A DNA stretch of 42,432 bases, from the NCBI GenBank assembly GCA_017960765.1, contig JAGCYQ010000205.1:1-42432 (forward strand), given 5' to 3'. Position 1 is the first letter of the stretch; the number at the start of each line of letters is the position of its first letter. This DNA comes from Treponema sp. (lineage in GTDB: Bacteria > Spirochaetota > Spirochaetia > Treponematales > Treponemataceae). The notes under the pieces are model-generated. The model saw only the letters and a program-made list of their open reading frames with translations, searched no databases and was not told where the DNA came from. Made by a program: the position numbers and the translations under genes. Positions 9,601 to 18,597 of the stretch are shown piece after piece.

Positions 9601-9736
9601 AATTTAATTGCTCCAACTTTTTTTTTATTCTTTTACTGATAAACCCTATAATAAAAAATTATCGGCCCGGAATTCAGTTTTATTTATATGTATCTGGATT
9701 ATTTTGAAATTTTTTTTTCATTTTAATTTTTCCGTT

Positions 9737-11056
9737 TTATATAAAATATCCATATTTTTCATCTATTCCAAGAATGGCGTTAATGCACACTGATTCACTT
9801 TCCTCACCTGGATATGTCTCAAGAATCTTTATTGAAAAAGCATCACCAGGGGAAACTGATATGTATTGCGGCTCCGGTGTATCTGCAAGGAGAACTGAAT
9901 AGCTTTCTTTTGTCTTTTCGTCTGTAATTTCAATCGACTTTACCCTTGAATACTTTTGATATAATGACGGATCATCAAAAGAAACCAAACCGCTGAATAA
10001 TAACAAAGCAGAAATATTTGTTTTTGATTTTATTTGTATATCCGGTTCTTTTTCATCTTTGTTGACATGACATCCCCAGCTTTGGACACCATCAATATTA
10101 CTCAATGCATCTAAACCGGATAATTCAGGCTCCGAAATCAAATCAGACGGTGTTGAATATGACAATTCTGCTTTATATCTGTTCTCTGACATTGCATGAA
10201 ATGAATTACCATGAAATATCAGTTTATTATTTTCATCTAACAAAAAGCAGAAATATTCATCGCATAGCAGAATGTATTTTTTCTCATTAAGCTTTATGCA
10301 AGGCATAACAGATTCTTCCGACACGTCTATGTCATCACTCATCTCATTTCCTAGAAAATCATATCTAAATTTATAATTTTCCGTATCCATTGAGAAGTAT
10401 TTATTTTCTGCTGAATAATAATCTATTGTCTCTGTATCGTTCATAACATCTCTTCTCATATCAGACCAACTCAGATAACTAGGCTCATACTTCTCCAGGG
10501 TAGAAACCCCTGTATCTAAGTCAACAGACACAACACAATCAGCCGACATTGAATTACTTGTAATCTGTAAATGCCCATCCGTCCGCATTGTCACAGCTGA
10601 ATCATAATAGTCAGCATACAAAGCCGTTCTGATTGTTTTAACTACACCTTTAGTACTATTTATCAAATAAATATAGAACAAACACTCAGCGCTTTTCCTA
10701 ACAGCTAATATCTCGTTTTCATTTCTTCCATCCATCAAAAAATAACCGGATTCCGGCTCTTCTTGTTTCAAAAGGATTGTTTCAACTCCTTCAGATTCCA
10801 AAGTTACAATACATTCATGGGGATTAAGATATGAAACAACACGGACTTTCTCACCACCTGGAAACGTTTTCTCTTCTCGTACTGTATAATCTTGATAATG
10901 ATATTCAGGCTTATCTAGTTTCTTAGCCTTTTCGTTCTCCTGCTCATAAAGTGACAACTGTCCTTCATTAACTTCTGATATTCCATCTTGTCTTTTTTGG
11001 CAGGAAACAAAAAGTATCATACATCCAATCATAAGAACAAACCATTTTTTCATCAA
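9737..11056 (-). CDS. Lipoprotein with C-terminal discoidin-like putative glycan-binding domain
   Basis: A 439-residue lipoprotein with signal peptide and lipobox FVSC (Cys19). The middle (about 60-300) is beta-rich and unrecognised. The C-terminal 120 residues resemble the domain in the genes at 11852-12682 and 39878-41314. Shared features are a hydrophobic strand (LLLFSGLVSF), SLYQKYSRVKSIEITD, an LxDTPxPQxI strand (LLADTPEPQYISV), and a closing I-x-I-L-x-x-Y-P-G motif (IKILETYPGEESESVCINAI). This pattern fits discoidin-type domains annotated as NADase-type glycan-binding; that name comes from memory of the family, not a search. It is the last gene of the long minus-strand train. Its 5' end is 43 nt from the upstream pseudogene, and it may be an orphan partner for a lost effector. 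Confidence 0.6.
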   Translation of the reverse strand: MMKKWFVLMIGCMILFVSCQKRQDGISEVNEGQLSLYEQENEKAKKLDKPEYHYQDYTVREEKTFPGGEKVRVVSYLNPHECIVTLESEGVETILLKQEEPESGYFLMDGRNENEILAVRKSAECLFYIYLINSTKGVVKTIRTALYADYYDSAVTMRTDGHLQITSNSMSADCVVSVDLDTGVSTLEKYEPSYLSWSDMRRDVMNDTETIDYYSAENKYFSMDTENYKFRYDFLGNEMSDDIDVSEESVMPCIKLNEKKYILLCDEYFCFLLDENNKLIFHGNSFHAMSENRYKAELSYSTPSDLISEPELSGLDALSNIDGVQSWGCHVNKDEKEPDIQIKSKTNISALLLFSGLVSFDDPSLYQKYSRVKSIEITDEKTKESYSVLLADTPEPQYISVSPGDAFSIKILETYPGEESESVCINAILGIDEKYGYFI

Positions 11057-11099
11057 TCTTCCTCCAGTTTACTCATATATCATCAAAAAGCATTTTTCT

Positions 11100-11763
11100 T
11101 TACAACAAAGGAAACCATTCCTCAATTGTCAATTCTTTACAGTTTATGGCCAGCCTGCATAATGTCTCTGTTTCATACACTTCATTGTCAGTTGTTAATG
11201 CTACACCTTTTAATGAAGCAGGATAATCAATAGTTTTACCCGAAAGCCCAAGTAATCTCTCGTTGTAGAAATCGTTACCTGTCCTAAACTCCCTGTCCCC
11301 GGCAAATTCCTGACCGCTTGAATTTAACAGACCCTTCTCTTTTGTATAGCTATCCAACAACACTGTATCCCCATCTTTTATTGTGCCGTAGTAATACAAT
11401 TCACTTATTAATGGATTTTCTTGATAATAGTCTATCATACACTTTATATACACTTCCGAAAAAGTCTTTTCTATTTCTTCCCAATTTCCTCTTCCATAAT
11501 TATCCTCAATCAATGATATTGGCTTCCCAGAAACAGCGTCAAAATCAAGCACCTCGGCCTTTCTTTCACTTCCTTCATCTTCAAAAGCTATTAAAGATTC
11601 ATTTTCGGATTCATCAACTTGTTCAACAACAGCTTCCGGCTGCTCCTGAATATCCTGTATTTCCTGTATTCCATGAGTAAGATCTTCATTGTTTTTTTTG
11701 TATTCTGTTGTAGGCAATCAAAAAGATTGATACAGCCATGATAAGAAAGAGCTTGATTTAAAT
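11100..11763 (-). pseudogene. Decayed lipoprotein gene (start lost, frameshift in an A8 tract)
   Basis: The open frame (from a TTG at 11717) encodes about 200 residues of an unrecognised acidic protein (EVLDFDAVSGKPISLIEDNY). No proper start exists. Upstream, in another frame, the DNA encodes KLFLIMAVSIFLIA-Y, a textbook lipoprotein signal with Tyr in place of the lipobox Cys. Five nt upstream of its expected start stands an intact GGAGG (11773-11769), but the start reads ATT-TAA instead of ATG-AAA. The signal frame joins the mature frame if one base is added to the run of eight A at 11692-11699. So the gene carries two start-region substitutions, one Cys-to-Tyr change and a one-base slip. 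Most likely a pseudogene of a secreted accessory protein of the Rhs locus. Confidence 0.7.
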
Positions 11764-11785
11764 TTTATCCTCCAACGCTTCCCTC

Positions 11786-11823
11786 ACAGTCAGGTGGATA
11801 ACCTGACTGTTGAGAGTTCTCAA
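11786..11823. other. Two adjacent perfect inverted repeats behind the Rhs partner gene
   Basis: ACAGTCAGGT-GGATA-ACCTGACTGT (11786-11810) is a perfect ten-base stem. It abuts TTGAGA-GT-TCTCAA (11810-11823). Neither is followed by a T run on either strand. They sit in the gap after the Rhs partner gene, just before the decayed lipoprotein gene, and could act as a transcript-processing or attenuation hairpin. Confidence 0.5.
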
Positions 11824-11851
11824 ATGCCATGGCTCTTAATTAGATTAGTAT

Positions 11852-12682
11852 CTAAAAACTACTTCTGTTCACATAATATATCCCAGAAATGACAATATCC
11901 TTATATTTTGTCCCTTTGTACCAATCAAGAATTTCAACGGTCAGTCCGTTCTTTTCATCAAGACGCATTGTTTTGGGAAGCTCTATAACCTGATAATTTC
12001 CAGTGTCTTTCAATTCATAATCAAATGTTACATCACCATAGCTTAGTCTGATTGTTTTGGCACGAGCATTTTCCTTATACAGTTTTTCTTTTCCCGGATA
12101 TACAAAACCGTTAACTATTATTATTTCATCAATAGGAGAATAATTAATTCTTTCATTACGCCACATGGCAGTACCTACATTGATTTTTTTATTCTCGGAT
12201 GATTCATTAACTGCCCATGGATTGTCAGTCAATCCAAAAAACTCTTCTGGCACAAAATCAATTACGTTTCCTTTTTTTCCTTTTTCAGATACATAAGTTC
12301 CTGCTTTATTAAATGAAAATGCTTGAAGCATGGGCATAACATTATCATTGTTCTTTGCAATTTCTCTATTATATGGAATTTCCCAAAGACCGTATTCATA
12401 TTTTTCATCATCTTTCTTGAATAGTGAAACAAATTCCCAACTTCCAACAATGCAGTTTAAAGCTATATATTCCGCATTCTTATTTGAAATGGTATGATAT
12501 CCATTGACAGCCTTGATCGTACTTTTAATTTTCTTATCATCTTGTATTATGTAATTATCATGAATCGTAATGTTTCCATATTCCGTTGGATAATGAAATT
12601 CTACGCCATACGGAAAATCTTGTGCAAGTAAATTAACTATTACTGTTACTGAAAGTAATAATACAAAAAGTATTTTTTTCAT
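11852..12682 (-). CDS. Secreted discoidin-like protein, candidate partner/immunity of the Rhs toxin
   Basis: A 276-residue protein with a Sec signal peptide (MKKILFVLLLSVTVIVNLLA). Its start overlaps the Rhs stop by 4 nt (ATGA), so translation is coupled. The N-terminal half (GYHTISNKNAEYIALNCIVG, WEFVSLFKKDDEKYEYGLWE) is unrecognised. The C-terminal 100 residues (VNGFVYPGKEKLYKENARAK, KDTGNYQVIELP, LTVEILDWYKGTKYKDIVIS) match the putative glycan-binding domain of the genes at 9737 and 39878. Position directly after the toxin tip of an Rhs gene is where immunity genes are found. Secretion into the periplasm fits a toxin acting on the cell wall. The immunity role is inferred from position. Its base composition is as AT-rich as the Rhs tip. 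Confidence 0.65.
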   Translation of the reverse strand: MKKILFVLLLSVTVIVNLLAQDFPYGVEFHYPTEYGNITIHDNYIIQDDKKIKSTIKAVNGYHTISNKNAEYIALNCIVGSWEFVSLFKKDDEKYEYGLWEIPYNREIAKNNDNVMPMLQAFSFNKAGTYVSEKGKKGNVIDFVPEEFFGLTDNPWAVNESSENKKINVGTAMWRNERINYSPIDEIIIVNGFVYPGKEKLYKENARAKTIRLSYGDVTFDYELKDTGNYQVIELPKTMRLDEKNGLTVEILDWYKGTKYKDIVISGIYYVNRSSF

Positions 12683-15600
12683 TTTAATTTCTCCTTGTTT
12701 ATTTTTCTTGAATTATCAAAATCATAAATCACACCCGCGATAACATCATCTTGTTTCATCCCCCACCTTCTAACTGTATCATGATAACGGATGTCATCTT
12801 CATAAGGTAATATAATACATTGTTTACTTCTAGGAACATTATAATCTTTAGTTGCCTTATTACTATTTTCACGATTAGAATGAACAAGTCCTCTACCATC
12901 TGATAAAGGTTTTTCAGTATAACCATTTGAATCAACTTTTCGCCCATCTAATGTTTCTCCATTTATCAGTATTGAAGCAGGTCCTTTTGCAATAGAAGTA
13001 TTAGTAAAGAGTTTTACTTCAAAATCACCAGGAGCCAGAGTATCGTTATAACAAGGTTCAACGTGTTTGCCATATCCATCTGTGGATGGGTAATTTGCAA
13101 CACTTTGAACATATTTGAACACAACGGTTTCACCTGTCACTTTATTTTTTAAAAATGCAATATCCAAGTAATAATTTTTTGGTGTATTTCTATTTTCAGA
13201 GATATCATAGCTTCTAGTATCCCTTAAAACAACGAACTCTATATCTTCAGGATCAACATTCCAATATTCCGAAGGCATTCCCATTCTATAAATACTATTG
13301 TTCTCCAACCCCCACAAATCCACAAAATTCACGGGGTCGCCGGAGCAATAGCTGTACCAGTTCATGCCGTCGCGGATGGGGTCCTCGGTTGTGAATGTTG
13401 CGGTGTTGGGAGTGTAGTCCCTGAAGCCGAAGTTATATGCTTCTGCAACTGCATCATATTTCTTTCCGACAAAGCCGTGGTCAAGTCCGAGTGTTGAGGC
13501 AAAGCCTATATCCTGTGAAACCTTTCTTGCATCACTGAAGAACATAGTTCCGTCCATATCGTAGGTCATTTTGCCAACCTTATTTCCATTGCAGTCGATT
13601 ACGGCACCGATGGAATTCCTCATGTCGCTCATGAATGAATAAAGTCCGCTGGATACTCCTGATGAATATGAATAATTCCTGTTCCTCTGCCCCAGAAGTT
13701 TGCCGTTGGCATAGATGTAGAAGCGGTCAAAATCACAGGCAGCACTTATGTTATCCTCGTTGATGCCTACGCTTCTGAATCTTACGGAACCAGCCATTGA
13801 GTTGTCTGCAAAGCTTTTCTCATATCCCTGTGCTGAGTACTGCCATTCGTAAAGGGGATTCATATCAAGTCCGTCATACAACGTGGCACTTCCATCCGTA
13901 ATGACACGGCGGCCTAAGGCATCATATCTGTATTCCTCAGATGTTTTTGTACCGTCAACTCCAATTGATTCAAATTTCAGCGGGCGGTTGTTCTGTCCAT
14001 ATGACCACTTCTTTTCACCCAGAATGCTTTTCTGTGAAATTAAGTTTCCGTTGGCATCATACTGGAATGTCACGGCTTTATTTCCATTGATCTTTACAAG
14101 ACGGTTTTCTGCATCGTACTCATATTCAAGCGTTCCCGTAGGTGCAGTACATTTCGTCCTGTTGCCGTTAGCATCGTATTCATATTCCTGTGTCCAGACG
14201 GGATTATCACAATTCAAACGGAACCTGCTCAGGCCTGATTTTTCCAGAACATCCTCACAGGCATTCCTAAGCTCCGGGCTCAACTGTATTTTCTGTCTTG
14301 AATATTCTTTTGCTGTCTTACCGCATTCCTCAAGTTGCCGGGCAAAATTTTCTTCCAGTTCTCGCGTATATGGTAGCTGTACTTTTTTAACACGGCCTCT
14401 GCCGTCATACTCAAACACTTTTATAAATCCTTCTTCGTTTATGGAACATGCTATTTTTCCATCTTCATCATAAACCAAGGCTTCTAAAAAAATCAGTGCA
14501 CCGTATGCGTCATAACCTGCTGTAGATATAAGGCGACCGATTTCATCATATTTAAATTCTGTTTTTGACTCGGACGAATCCTGAATCAATATTTCATTTC
14601 CAAATTCATCATAAAAAATATCAATGTGATAGTCAAGACCATTAATACTAATTACTCTGTTTTTTCCATCATATTCATATTCAAGTTTTTCATCCTCTGT
14701 TTCCAACGATACTCTTCTGCCAAGACTGTCATACGAATTATACAGACTCTTGTCACGGAATCTGAATTCTGAAAGACGCTGTCCCATGTTGTAATTGAAG
14801 GTCTCACTTATACCGTTTGACTCTGTACGCACAATTGAACCGGCAGCATTAAAGAAAGTTTTCTCAGAGCTTCCATCCTGATATTGAATCACGTATGCAT
14901 TCAAGGCTCCTGACTGTGTTACCTTGTAGGTTTGACCGTTAAAATCCGTAACCTTCATCACGCCATCTTCATCATCATATTCCACAGACCTGATCTTTCC
15001 ACTGCGGTTTGTTTCCTGAACCATACGTCCATAACCGTCCGTTTTCTGAACATAGCTGTTGCCCTTTGCATCTGTAAATCTTGTCATTCCACTCTCATCA
15101 TCGTAAGAATAGGACATTACCAGTTCTCCGCTTTCATAATATTTTTTCACGCGGTTTTCTTTGTCATATTCATATTTCTTTTCCGGCATTCCTCTTTCTT
15201 TTGCCTGAATCAAGTTTTGCCCGGTTGGGTCATATTTATATTCGGCATACAGACCAAGACCGTCTTCAATTTTAATGACATTAGCTTTTGCATTGTAATA
15301 ATATTTTTGAAATCTGTTTCCCTGTTTTATTTTTGACACAAGACCAAAGGCATTATAGGAAATATAGACAGGAGCATCGATGCTTTGTATTTCAATGCAT
15401 TTACCATCCTGGTCATACTGATATGAATTACCTGTTTCCATTTCATATATGACCTCACCCCAGACATTCAGTTTTACAGCCTGCTTTTCATCACCGTTTT
15501 GAGCTTCAACCAGCCCGTTGTCCTTGTATTCAATTCTCTGTTCTGAAATTACATTTTCATGCTCATCGCTAATCGAACAGAACTGAGTTCTTCCATACAG

Positions 15601-18582
15601 ATCAGATGTTATTTCCTTTTTGCCACGGTTTGAGATTACTTCGACTTTCTTCTTTCCGTCATTTTCCTGATACAAATAATCCTGAATGAATCCATTTTCA
15701 GTAACTGAATGAATCAGTTTTCCATAGTCATCGTATTCGTACTTTTCTCGTTCTACCTCTCCCATTTGAACGGACGATATTTGCCCAGATATTTTGTCAT
15801 ATTCATAGTGGAGGATGCCGCCTGCCATGTTTTTCTGCTGCACAAGATATCCACCCGCAGAATATTCATTTTTAATCTTCCAGCCGTCAGGACCTCCGCT
15901 TTCCATCATATTTCCATCGCGGTCATAAATGGCATAGCTTGAATTTCCATTTTCATCAACATAAATTATTTTTTTATTGCCATCAATAAAACACTGCCTT
16001 ATCTTTCTTCTGAATATTTCACCAGCAGCATTTCCTTTGTTATCCACAAAACAACATTCATAAGATTCAGGAAGTCCATCCTTGTATTTATAGGAATACT
16101 TTATCCCCGCTCCATCCTGATCAACAGCATCACCTTTATTCCAATAGATTACCGAAGCAGTTTTTCCTCCTGCAGTATATTCATAACTTACCGAAAGCAC
16201 TTCATTTCTTTTTGCCTCAGCCGCATTTTTACCATATCCTGAATACACTCTTTCAAGAAGATGCCTCTGGTCATATTCATAACGATAGAATCTTGTATTG
16301 CCATCATTCAAATCTGTTTCCAAAACCGAAACCAAATCCTCACGATTATTGTATTCATATACTGACAGTAATTTTTCCGGACTTGTAACAGAAACCCGGC
16401 TGCCATCAGCACTGTATGAATATGTCCATCTACGGCCGTCGTTTGTCACATACGAATCGAACTTACCGTTCGAGTTGTATGAATATTTTCCGGTTTTATC
16501 TGATACCAAAAGATATGTCTCTGCTTCATATGTATAACGGTTATCCGCATACATTCCTTCCGCTGCCACTATCTGACCTGCTCCATTGTATTCAAAACGC
16601 TGGACACAGACATCATTCCTCAAGACTTTTACCAAAGACCCATTCTCATCATATTCATATTTTGTAATGATGCCATCACGGTCCTTATAAAGTGCCACCA
16701 GATTGAACGGCTGCTTGTACTCCCACAATTCCTCTGACCCATCCGAATAACTTGCCAGAACCATATTACCGTAATCATCATAGGAATAATTTATTGTTCC
16801 GTATTCATCAGTTTTGGAAGAGACCTTTCCATCCTGCAAATATGTCCTTGTAACTGTAGTACCGTCCGGCATTTCCTGCATCGTGATGTTGCCGCCGCTA
16901 AAAGCATAATGGTATGTATTGCCATCTGCATCCGTGTAAGTCATTTTCCCTTCAGAATAATTTCCATTGAATGTCTCGGTCGCTCCACTTTCGTCCTTTA
17001 CATTGCTTACACGCTTTTTTCCACTGTCACCTTCAATGGAATATTTAATTCCAATATAACTTCCATCCGGCTTGATGATTTTAACTATATCTCCATCATC
17101 ATCATATGCAAACCTGAATATTTTCCCATCATAAATCATTTCAGTCAGGTTATTGTTTCCATCATAAGAATAAGTTCTTTTTTTCCCTGACCGTGTATTT
17201 GAAACAGAGATAATCTTGTTTGATTCGTTATACTCAAATGACAATATCTTCTTTTCCCTATGTTTTATGGCTTTTACACTGCGTCTTCCTGCGACCGGGG
17301 CATTGTATTCAAACTGTATTGAACTGTTGTAACGGTCCTGGATTTTTATCAGCTGGCCCCACATGTCAAAATGTTTTTTCGTACCATCCAGATAACATAT
17401 CTCAAGCTCATCCTCAACTGTCTCTGCCCACTTGGACTTATCACCGCACAACACGTATTGTCTGACCTCGCCAACATACTGAAAGACATTCTGCGAGCCA
17501 TCTTCATCAATCAGAACAAAACAGTCGGCTGGCAGCTCATCAACAATCTGATTCATGCCATATTCAGTATATTTGTTTTTCTCGGTAACAGTCCTAAGGT
17601 TTTCCTCCATAACCGATATTTCATCATTCAACGCATTTACAAGTGACCTCAAGTAAAGTATTGAAGAACTTGCATTTGGATCTATACCTCCATCCCTGAT
17701 TATCTCACACAGAGAATTCAATTCCAGACTGAGCGAGTTGCGTATTTCTTTTCTTTCTTCCAGCCCTGAACTTGATTTCCCCCAAACGACTCTTGAATCC
17801 AGGCTTGTAAACCAGTTCTTACCAAAGCTTCCATCAGGATACTCTGTACTGCACAGTTTTCTTGTCAAATCATATTCACTTATACCGTAAACGAAGCTTT
17901 CATCAATGTCATCAATCCTGAACGTTCCGTTTGTAATAAACACCGGGTCTCCTACGGTTGAAACAGGGAGTGAATCAATTGTTGCCTGAGACTTAAGCAA
18001 TGCTTCAGCGGCCGCCTTCTGGTCCAATGCCATTCTTATTTCATCTTTGTGCTCATTGTAAAACTTTGCTTTTTCCTGATTGTACAGATTATCGTATTTG
18101 TCCAAAATTAAATCTGCATTTTTAAGTGCTTCCTGAGCGGCTTTTACTCTTCTTTTTCTTTCCTTTTCTTTTTCATCTTCCTTGTCTTTATTTTCTCCCA
18201 AACCGCTTCCTGATTCATTTTCACCAGGCTCTTCTATTCCAGAACCGGACTCTTCATTATTCTGACCTTCTTTACCGGTCCCCTGAGAGCCACTTCCTGT
18301 GCCCGACCCGGAACCAGACTGAGAACCGCTCCCATTTACAGTGCCACCCGAGCCCGAATTTCCTGCACCGGATTCATTCTGTCCTCCTGTGTCCTGCGAA
18401 CCTGAATTATTTCCACTGATAGTTCCATCCTCTGGATTATAATAGCTTGTAGGATCATTTCCATTTACCCAATCCCAATACCCTGAATTTGGCGGAGGTG
18501 TAACTGCAAGCATGCTCCCACCTACCAGTCCCAAACATAATAATGACAATATTGTTTTTTTGCTCTTTTTTGTTATTTTCAT
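12679..18582 (-). CDS. Secreted Rhs/YD-repeat polymorphic toxin with YkuD-like C-terminal tip
   Basis: A 1967-residue protein. The Sec signal peptide (about 1-26) is followed by a Gly/Ser/Asn low-complexity tract (about 35-135) and a charged coiled coil (KDKEDEKEKERKRRVKAAQE). Then come the DUF6531-like opening (VGDPVFITNGTFRIDD) and dozens of YD repeats (YxYDxxGxL pattern, e.g. KYEYDENGSL, YEYDANGNRT). The core ends at DPIRDGMNWYSYCSGDPVNF and VDLWGL near residue 1759, the variant of the usual Rhs DPxGL boundary. The last 208 residues are the variable tip. There LAPGDFEV precedes GRGLVHSN and, 18 residues after the His, PRSKQC. The H-x17-S-x-x-C spacing (His1901, Ser1919, Cys1922) resembles L,D-transpeptidase (YkuD) sites, suggesting action on peptidoglycan. 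The start is 15 nt after the protease gene with AAGGAG upstream. The Rhs call is firm; the tip activity is an inference. Confidence 0.9.
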   Translation of the reverse strand: MKITKKSKKTILSLLCLGLVGGSMLAVTPPPNSGYWDWVNGNDPTSYYNPEDGTISGNNSGSQDTGGQNESGAGNSGSGGTVNGSGSQSGSGSGTGSGSQGTGKEGQNNEESGSGIEEPGENESGSGLGENKDKEDEKEKERKRRVKAAQEALKNADLILDKYDNLYNQEKAKFYNEHKDEIRMALDQKAAAEALLKSQATIDSLPVSTVGDPVFITNGTFRIDDIDESFVYGISEYDLTRKLCSTEYPDGSFGKNWFTSLDSRVVWGKSSSGLEERKEIRNSLSLELNSLCEIIRDGGIDPNASSSILYLRSLVNALNDEISVMEENLRTVTEKNKYTEYGMNQIVDELPADCFVLIDEDGSQNVFQYVGEVRQYVLCGDKSKWAETVEDELEICYLDGTKKHFDMWGQLIKIQDRYNSSIQFEYNAPVAGRRSVKAIKHREKKILSFEYNESNKIISVSNTRSGKKRTYSYDGNNNLTEMIYDGKIFRFAYDDDGDIVKIIKPDGSYIGIKYSIEGDSGKKRVSNVKDESGATETFNGNYSEGKMTYTDADGNTYHYAFSGGNITMQEMPDGTTVTRTYLQDGKVSSKTDEYGTINYSYDDYGNMVLASYSDGSEELWEYKQPFNLVALYKDRDGIITKYEYDENGSLVKVLRNDVCVQRFEYNGAGQIVAAEGMYADNRYTYEAETYLLVSDKTGKYSYNSNGKFDSYVTNDGRRWTYSYSADGSRVSVTSPEKLLSVYEYNNREDLVSVLETDLNDGNTRFYRYEYDQRHLLERVYSGYGKNAAEAKRNEVLSVSYEYTAGGKTASVIYWNKGDAVDQDGAGIKYSYKYKDGLPESYECCFVDNKGNAAGEIFRRKIRQCFIDGNKKIIYVDENGNSSYAIYDRDGNMMESGGPDGWKIKNEYSAGGYLVQQKNMAGGILHYEYDKISGQISSVQMGEVEREKYEYDDYGKLIHSVTENGFIQDYLYQENDGKKKVEVISNRGKKEITSDLYGRTQFCSISDEHENVISEQRIEYKDNGLVEAQNGDEKQAVKLNVWGEVIYEMETGNSYQYDQDGKCIEIQSIDAPVYISYNAFGLVSKIKQGNRFQKYYYNAKANVIKIEDGLGLYAEYKYDPTGQNLIQAKERGMPEKKYEYDKENRVKKYYESGELVMSYSYDDESGMTRFTDAKGNSYVQKTDGYGRMVQETNRSGKIRSVEYDDEDGVMKVTDFNGQTYKVTQSGALNAYVIQYQDGSSEKTFFNAAGSIVRTESNGISETFNYNMGQRLSEFRFRDKSLYNSYDSLGRRVSLETEDEKLEYEYDGKNRVISINGLDYHIDIFYDEFGNEILIQDSSESKTEFKYDEIGRLISTAGYDAYGALIFLEALVYDEDGKIACSINEEGFIKVFEYDGRGRVKKVQLPYTRELEENFARQLEECGKTAKEYSRQKIQLSPELRNACEDVLEKSGLSRFRLNCDNPVWTQEYEYDANGNRTKCTAPTGTLEYEYDAENRLVKINGNKAVTFQYDANGNLISQKSILGEKKWSYGQNNRPLKFESIGVDGTKTSEEYRYDALGRRVITDGSATLYDGLDMNPLYEWQYSAQGYEKSFADNSMAGSVRFRSVGINEDNISAACDFDRFYIYANGKLLGQRNRNYSYSSGVSSGLYSFMSDMRNSIGAVIDCNGNKVGKMTYDMDGTMFFSDARKVSQDIGFASTLGLDHGFVGKKYDAVAEAYNFGFRDYTPNTATFTTEDPIRDGMNWYSYCSGDPVNFVDLWGLENNSIYRMGMPSEYWNVDPEDIEFVVLRDTRSYDISENRNTPKNYYLDIAFLKNKVTGETVVFKYVQSVANYPSTDGYGKHVEPCYNDTLAPGDFEVKLFTNTSIAKGPASILINGETLDGRKVDSNGYTEKPLSDGRGLVHSNRENSNKATKDYNVPRSKQCIILPYEDDIRYHDTVRRWGMKQDDVIAGVIYDFDNSRKINKEKLK

Positions 18583-18597
18583 GTTATCTCCTTTTTG

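Noticed and set aside
13883-18419. Several plus-strand ORFs opposite the Rhs gene
   Set aside because: They are shadows of the YD repeats, low in complexity, without ribosome sites or family features.
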